Assembly (NCBI GenBank): GCA_036262035.1
Contig: DATAJS010000013.1
Span: 558,001-622,000 of the forward strand
DNA length: 64,000 nucleotides
DNA from: Burkholderiales bacterium
GTDB taxonomy: Bacteria > Pseudomonadota > Gammaproteobacteria > Burkholderiales > SG8-41
Direction of reading: 5' to 3'
This document shows positions 60,901-64,000 of this stretch, piece after piece (position 1 is the stretch's first letter; each line of letters opens with the position of its first letter). The notes under the pieces are model-generated. The model saw only the letters and a program-made list of their open reading frames with translations, made no database searches and was not told the origin of the DNA. The position numbers and the translations under genes are program-made.

Positions 60901-63900
60901 GGTGCTCGTCAGCGTCGTCGCGCTGCCAAGGGTGACGGCATCGCCGTACGTTTGCGCGCCGCTGGTGCGGATCGTGCCGCCGCCGATCACGGTCGAGCCG
61001 CCGGCGTTCGTCGTGAGCGACAGCAGCGGCACTGCCGGCGCGGCGCCGCCGACCGCGCCGCCGAGCGTCGTCGTGCCGGTGCTGTTCAGGGTGAGGTTGA
61101 AGCCCGGACCGTTGATCGTGCTGCCGGTGCCGTTGAACGCGATGTCGCCGGCGCTTCCGGCGGTGATGATCCGGTCGGCGCTGAGCGTCGTCGCGCCGGT
61201 GATGGAGATCGACCCGCTGGTCGTCGTGAGATCGCCGTTGAGCGTGACGCCGGTGCCCTGGAACGTCTGCGCACCGGAGGTGGTGAGCGCCGGCACCGAC
61301 AGCGCGCCGCCGAGCGCCCTCGCGGTGAAGTTACGGTAACCGCCGGCTCCCGCGATCCCGAACGCGAGCGCGTTCGCATCGGTAATGGAAATATCGCTGA
61401 CGGTTGCGGTGTTGTTGGTGAAGGTCACGGGGCCGGTGAAGTCGTTGCTCCCGTTCGTGAGGGTGATCGCGTTGCCGTTCGCATTGAACGCGCCCGTGCT
61501 CGCGCTGATCGCGCCGGTCTGCGTGATCGGACCGCCCGCGGTCACGCTGAACGGAGAACCGCCGGTGTTCGTCGTGCCGAGCGACACCGCATTCGTGTCG
61601 ACCACGGTGATCGTGCCGCCGCCGCTGTTCAGCGAGACCGTGCCCTGGAAATCGTTACCCGCGGTTCCGAGCGTGATGAGGTTGTTGTTCGAGCTCACCG
61701 TCAGCGCGCCGGTGGCGGTGATCGGGCCCGTCTGGGTCACGGCGCCGGTCGTGTTGACGGTCACACCGCCCGAGGCATTGAGGTTCCCCGCGAAGGCGAT
61801 GCCGCCGGTGTCGCGCAGATTGAGCGAGCCCGCGCCGAGCGAGGTCAGGCCGAGGTTCGTCACTGCGTTCGTGACGCTGGGCAAGTCGACGTTGGCGCCA
61901 GCCGTCGTGAGCGTCAGCGTACCCGTACTGATTCCGCCGCCGGTCTGCGTGATGGTGTTCGAAGAACTGCCGGTGGTCGCGAGATTGACCGCGCCCGCCC
62001 CGTTGGTCGTGACGTTGCCGATGAGCGTGATCGGCCCGCCCGCGGTGAGGTCGAAAGTCCCGCTCAGCGCGGCCGAGCTCGTCGTGAGCGACACGGCGTC
62101 GTTCTCCTGCAGGAACACGCTGCGCGCGATGCCGGTGTCCTGGCTCTGCGCCGACAGCGTCCCTGCGGAGGTCTTCACGCGCGTCGCGGCCGTACCGATG
62201 GCCGAGGCCGAGGCGAGCAGGTTGACCGTGTTGCCGATGACGGTGCCGGCCCCGCCCGTGATGCCGCCCGTGGTCACGGTCAGCGCGGTAGTCGTCGGCG
62301 TCGTCGCGTTCGCGTTGCCGATGTCCGCGCCGACGACGATGCCGGTGCCGCTGATGGTCGTGTTGCCGTTATTCGACGCGGCGGCGTTGACGGCGGTCGT
62401 GGCGGTCACGGTGCTCGTCGACAGCAGGTCGTAGACGCCGGTGCCCGCGGCGCCGTTGCGGATCGTCGTGGTGCCGCCGCCCGGGTTGGCGATCGTGATG
62501 TCGTTGAGCGCGACCGCCGTCGCTCCCGAGCTGAGGAACACGCTGCTGTTCCCCGTCGTCGACCGCGCCGCGAGCGTGGCGGTGTTGACGGAGAGCCGCG
62601 TTCCGGCAGCTCCGATGCCCGTCGCGCTGTCGAGGGCGATCGTCTGCCCGTTCACGATGCCCGCGCCGGCCGCGCCGGCGGTAATGCTTCCACCCGATGT
62701 GAGCACCGTCGGCGCGCCGGCGCCGCCGACCGGACCCGCGACGACGATCGATCCGCCGGCCCGCAGATCGTAGACGTTCAGGCCGGCATTGACGACGCCG
62801 CCGAGCGTATCGAGCGTGACGCTGTTGAGCTCGCTCACGAACACGCCGGCGTTCTTCGGCGCCCCTGCCGCCAGCGTGACCGCGTTGACGTTCACGGGCG
62901 CAGCGACGCTGGTGCCGATGCCGGTCTGGCTGTCGAGGATGACGTTGTTGCCGGTGACCCGAGCGGCGGCGGTGCCGGTGATCCCGGCGGACGCGCTCAG
63001 CGTGACGTTGCCGGTCGTCGTGATGCCGGTGAAATCGAGCACGCTGCCGACCTGCACATCGCCGGCGTTGTTGTACGTGAAGGCGCCGCCGCCGCTGGCT
63101 GCGCCGGCGATCGTCGCCACCGCGTTGCCCAGCGGCAGGTTGACGGTACTGCCGCTCGCTTCGAGCGAGGTCGCCGCGAGAGTCGCCCCCGCACCGGGCT
63201 GAGTGATCGTGCCCGCCGTCTGGAGGCTGAGAGCACCGACGGATGCCGGCGCCGCGACCGCCCCCGTCACCGCGATGTCCTGTGTGGCGAGGCCGCTGAT
63301 CCCCCTGATCCTGACGCCGGCCGCCGTCAGGAAACCGATCTCGGTGTTGCTGATATCGAACGTACCGCCGGCGCCGGCCACCCCGCCCAGCGCGATGTCG
63401 CGGGTGCGCGACGAAATGTTGATCGCGCCGCCGGAGGCGGTGATGCTGTTGGTGAGCACCAGATTGTCGCCGGTCAACGAGACCGTACCGCTCGGGGCGC
63501 TGATGGCGTGGCCGATCGTGAGGGTGTCGCCGGTGAGCGAGACCGAGCCGCCGCTTCCGACGCTGATGGCTCCACCGGTCGAGATGGTCTGGCCGGCCGC
63601 GGCCGAGAAGGTGAGGCTGCGACCCGCGCCGGCGCTGCTCGCGTTGACCGTGAGAGCAGTGGCGGCGTTGTTCATCGCGAAATTGCCGGCGCCTGCGGTC
63701 ACCGCGACGCTCCGAACACTGTCGGTCTGCAGCGTGGGCACCGCGCTCCCCGTCATGCCCTGGGCGGTCTGCACCGTCAGCGCGGCATCCTGAATGACGA
63801 CGGGGGCCGTGGAATTGTTGATGAGAGCCCCGCTCGGCGCGCTCAGAAGGACCGGATTACCGACGGTGTCGCCATTGGCGGCCAGCGAGAAAATACTGCC

Positions 63901-64000
63901 GGGCGGCGTGTTGATGACGATGTTGCCCACGTTGGTCGTGAACGACATGCCCGGATCCCCGTTCGAGCCGGTCGAGCCGTTGATCTGATGGTTCAGCGTG
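54994..64000 (-). CDS. Second giant beta-strand-repeat exoprotein, 5' end beyond window
   Basis: The frame is open from the right edge to the stop at 54994-54996: more than 3,000 residues with no start in the window that can be trusted (an ATG at 63948 is internal). It is glycine-, threonine- and alanine-rich with many TLTTTGAGAG-type beta-helix rungs. The C-terminal cap is SPGTFTITGNYTQGPGG and VSGVATLGGTLNVALVNGF, the same form as in the neighbouring TpsA, then a short tail ending VKIVKGGRLICE. By position and cap it is a second TpsA partner for the same TpsB. Its N-terminal secretion domain, if it has one, is outside. It contains a 16-unit repeat array at 57.7-61.3 kb. Confidence 0.82.
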   Translation of the reverse strand, partial: TLNHQINGSTGSNGDPGMSFTTNVGNIVINTPPGSIFSLAANGDTVGNPVLLSAPSGALINNSTAPVVIQDAALTVQTAQGMTGSAVPTLQTDSVRSVAVTAGAGNFAMNNAATALTVNASSAGAGRSLTFSAAAGQTISTGGAISVGSGGSVSLTGDTLTIGHAISAPSGTVSLTGDNLVLTNSITASGGAINISSRTRDIALGGVAGAGGTFDISNTEIGFLTAAGVRIRGISGLATQDIAVTGAVAAPASVGALSLQTAGTITQPGAGATLAATSLEASGSTVNLPLGNAVATIAGAASGGGAFTYNNAGDVQVGSVLDFTGITTTGNVTLSASAGITGTAAARVTGNNVILDSQTGIGTSVAAPVNVNAVTLAAGAPKNAGVFVSELNSVTLDTLGGVVNAGLNVYDLRAGGSIVVAGPVGGAGAPTVLTSGGSITAGAAGAGIVNGQTIALDSATGIGAAGTRLSVNTATLAARSTTGNSSVFLSSGATAVALNDITIANPGGGTTTIRNGAAGTGVYDLLSTSTVTATTAVNAAASNNGNTTISGTGIVVGADIGNANATTPTTTALTVTTGGITGGAGTVIGNTVNLLASASAIGTAATRVKTSAGTLSAQSQDTGIARSVFLQENDAVSLTTSSAALSGTFDLTAGGPITLIGNVTTNGAGAVNLATTGSSSNTITQTGGGISTGTLTLTTAGANVDLPSVTNAVTNLGLTSLGAGSLNLRDTGGIAFAGNLNASGGVTVNTTGAVTQTGPITATGALTVSSNNNLITLGTAGNDFQGTVSLNSGGGTITVVDTNAVSLGTTNTGGSPFSVTAGGPITQTGAISASTGAFNANGNAITLTNGSNDFTGPVTFTNNTATVSDISITDANALAFGIAGAGGYRNFTARALGGALSVPALTTSGAQTFQGTGVTLNGDLTTTSGSISITGATTLSADRIITAGSAGDIAFNGTGSTINGPGFNLTLNSTGTTTLGGAVGGAAPAVPLLSLTTNAGGSTVIGGGTIRTSGAQTYGDAVTLGSATTLTSTGNNAITFANTGSVNGPSALTIATGGATVLNGPIGTGTPLASLATGTGPVTIGGGFVTTTAGQTYSGAVTLTADTTLTGTNPTFTSTVAGGGNNLALDFSGLTTIGANFSGIRNLSTGNNGTTSITGNISTTGTQTYNDAVTLDGSTPLTLTSTGAGTNGNIAFNNTLNGGALPVALTIVSPGTTTFGGTVGGVTPVTSIATDGPGSTSLAASITTAGAQNYGDEITVPTGVTTTLASTGGGDIAVGATLNGPGALVANTGGLITLPAGTGATTPLASITTGGTGTTSVTGTVTTDGAQTYNTILFLRGPTDTTLVSNSSGNIVLGGAVDGAQALTVSTGGITRFGAPVGAVAGVVPTSLTTDGGGTTEINTATVTTTGLQDYGDNVTLGVANTTLNAGAAAITFGGTLNGASNLTLTTTGNKTFGGLVGGAPGGALTSVTSNGGTTLVNGGVTTTGNQTYAGVTLIGNSTFTGAVGDFGGTITGGGFDLALNFSGASTLDPATFNGVKNLSIGGGGATTISGTISTTGTQTYDDALTLGGATTLASAAPGGDITLNNTVNGPFAFTVTTPGTTAINGGSVTTTGAQTYNGAVALGAATTISAGTAAVTFGGTLNSATATARALTIATTGPTTFTGAVGNANPLASLDTAAGTTAVNGGGVTTTGAQTYNGPTTVGANTLFASNGGGAISFGTLNGTAAGLDVTVNTTGDTIFRSPVGAGAPAPGSLATNAGGRTLINGGAITTTGAQSYGDTVVLGAATTFDAGAGNLTFGSTLNGAFDVNLNSTGTTTFSATVGLTTPLASLTTNGGGTTAVNGGPISTTGAQTYNDAVTLGADTTFTSTAGGAVTFGGTVQSPGTPRALTVSAGGGAAFAGALGGGGAPLASFTTGGATTATINGGSVTTVGPQFLNGPVNVGAATTFSSTGGGAIEFASTLNGAFDVNVNTTGGTMFAGAVGGTTNLASLTTDGGGTTLIAGGAVTTTGAQSYNDAVTLFSNTVLNAGAGNLTFGSTLNGGVTLDANSTGTTTFAGAVGGTAPLTSLTTNAGGTTSITGGSIRTTGAQTYNDAVNAAAVALTTTGAGAGITATNAANDFTGVTSFNTAGAGNVSVTDANAITFGSTSVPGGTLAVIAPGGIAQTAPITANTLTIQTTNANATLNGATNSIATLGASDLGTGTLNLLNGGALNVAGVVTAGGATLNTTGALTDSAGARIVTAGSNGAIALTGSTIGTAAAPFSVNAGTGAVNATSTVGGAFLEQSSGDLLTSRYTVNVPTGQNIGLAANAGGITVDASVNAPNRNLALTTFTAGNTIGIGNGVTVDAAGLTIDTTAASATLSIANSDVTLNSLVTTGANVATTISGTSVVTANGATTFGGPLSWSGTGTLAGTGGVTAGTVNMVGGSPHLGTTLTTTTYNQGPGGLTIDTNGVLNLTNAGSATINGTQLVNSGRVNVGGAGSVLLRNNGFLINANLLDVQGDVSFDSDTPASPGVLINTAGSTLQKSAGAGTSAIGATGALTFTNGGVLSAQTGTIEYRQNSNTFNTGTQFTGAGTHLITGNSNFNGTATNAGTLTVNGGTQTIAGSLVNSAGATLNLGAGGGNIAGTGTLSNAGSLTSASAGTHTIASGSFANTGSVTVNSGALVVSSNDVDGTRASGDTGSYVVTGGANLAFSDSTRDFLAGSSIGGAGNVTFASTASSTFNVRGPYSPGGTFIRGATTTVNFFGPTTMAALDMNAGAMGIGAGGVLTLNGAGTTSITGGTLTNFGEIDVTGGTAALNGAFPTNNGIVRIGGGATLATTANLTNASTGFIGGTGTLNVGAGNTFINNGTFSPGASPGTFTITGNYTQGPGGTMAIELGGTNPGVTYDLVNVSGVATLGGTLNVALVNGFTPAGSDRFDFMTFASRVGDFSTFAFPAGSGLISQPGATTYALVGTLLPFDISGELRRLYDDMQRLAAEDSVQEVKIVKGGRLICE
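57713..61280 (-). repeat. Array of about 16 units (about 235 bp) in the second exoprotein gene
   Basis: Each unit contains VTTTGAQTYNDAVTLGA, then a TFGGTLNG rung, then FAGAVGG and LASLTTDGGGTT. The TGAQTY box occurs near 57.71, 57.95, 58.42, 58.66, 58.90, 59.14, 59.31, 59.52, 59.76, 60.00, 60.24, 60.49, 60.71, 60.95 and 61.26 kb, with one weaker form at 58.19. Spacing varies from 170 to 310 bp. These are protein beta-helix rungs, not a CRISPR array. Confidence 0.8.

Noticed and set aside
57713-61280. Regularly spaced repeats that might suggest a CRISPR array
   Set aside because: Units are about 235 bp, uneven and in frame with a protein of beta-helix type. There are no 28-37-bp exact repeats and no cas genes.

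Overview
The window is GC-rich DNA (roughly two-thirds G+C by eye) that reads as a betaproteobacterial chromosome. Clues are a Bug-family tricarboxylate-type solute-binding protein, a GltIJKL-type amino-acid ABC operon, a group II truncated haemoglobin, BipA/TypA and a proteobacterial DnaE. No rRNA, tRNA, CRISPR array, integrase or phage gene was seen. I cannot name the genus.

Layout. 1-4.4 kb: edge of an MFS transporter, a D-2-hydroxyacid dehydrogenase, a Gfo/Idh/MocA oxidoreductase, a tiny ribbon-helix-helix regulator with iterons in front of it, and a SulP anion transporter. 4.4-11.7 kb: a histidine kinase, then the complete four-gene exonuclease / ATP-dependent ligase / Lhr-Core-type helicase / PdeM phosphoesterase DNA-repair cluster. 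11.7-14.6 kb: small enzymes (GFA, acylphosphatase, cupin, VOC, F420-type LLM oxidoreductase, YqcC-like). 14.56-15.14 kb: an inverted-repeat element carrying a truncated GxxExxY nuclease gene. 15.1-22 kb: dnaE, a TraB/GumN protein, an alpha/beta hydrolase, aspartate ammonia-lyase. 22-25.4 kb: gltIJKL-type uptake operon, which fits with the adjacent, divergently transcribed aspA (aspartate uptake and deamination). 25.4-33.1 kb: an ArgE-like deacylase, two tandem dipeptide-type binding proteins split by a decayed DUF559 gene, two permeases without ATPases, and a Bug protein. 33.2-38.6 kb: typA, truncated haemoglobin, a PmtA-like methyltransferase, a SET-domain protein, an IlvD/Edd dehydratase.

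38.7-64 kb: one two-partner-secretion locus on the minus strand, transcribed toward low coordinates: a giant exoprotein (over 3,000 residues, 5' end beyond the window), a second giant exoprotein (about 4,430 residues), a FecR-domain protein and a TpsB outer-membrane transporter. The genes overlap or nearly touch, and the exoproteins hold several internal tandem-repeat arrays.

The least expected signal is the density of short palindromic interspersed repeats: at least seven families (called A-G here). They sit at gene ends, where they supply stop codons, probable ribosome-binding sites and even internal peptide sequence. Two copies enclose remnants of small nuclease genes (GxxExxY and DUF559), which suggests nuclease-associated mobile repeats. 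Family assignments are from memory of protein families; no database search was run.
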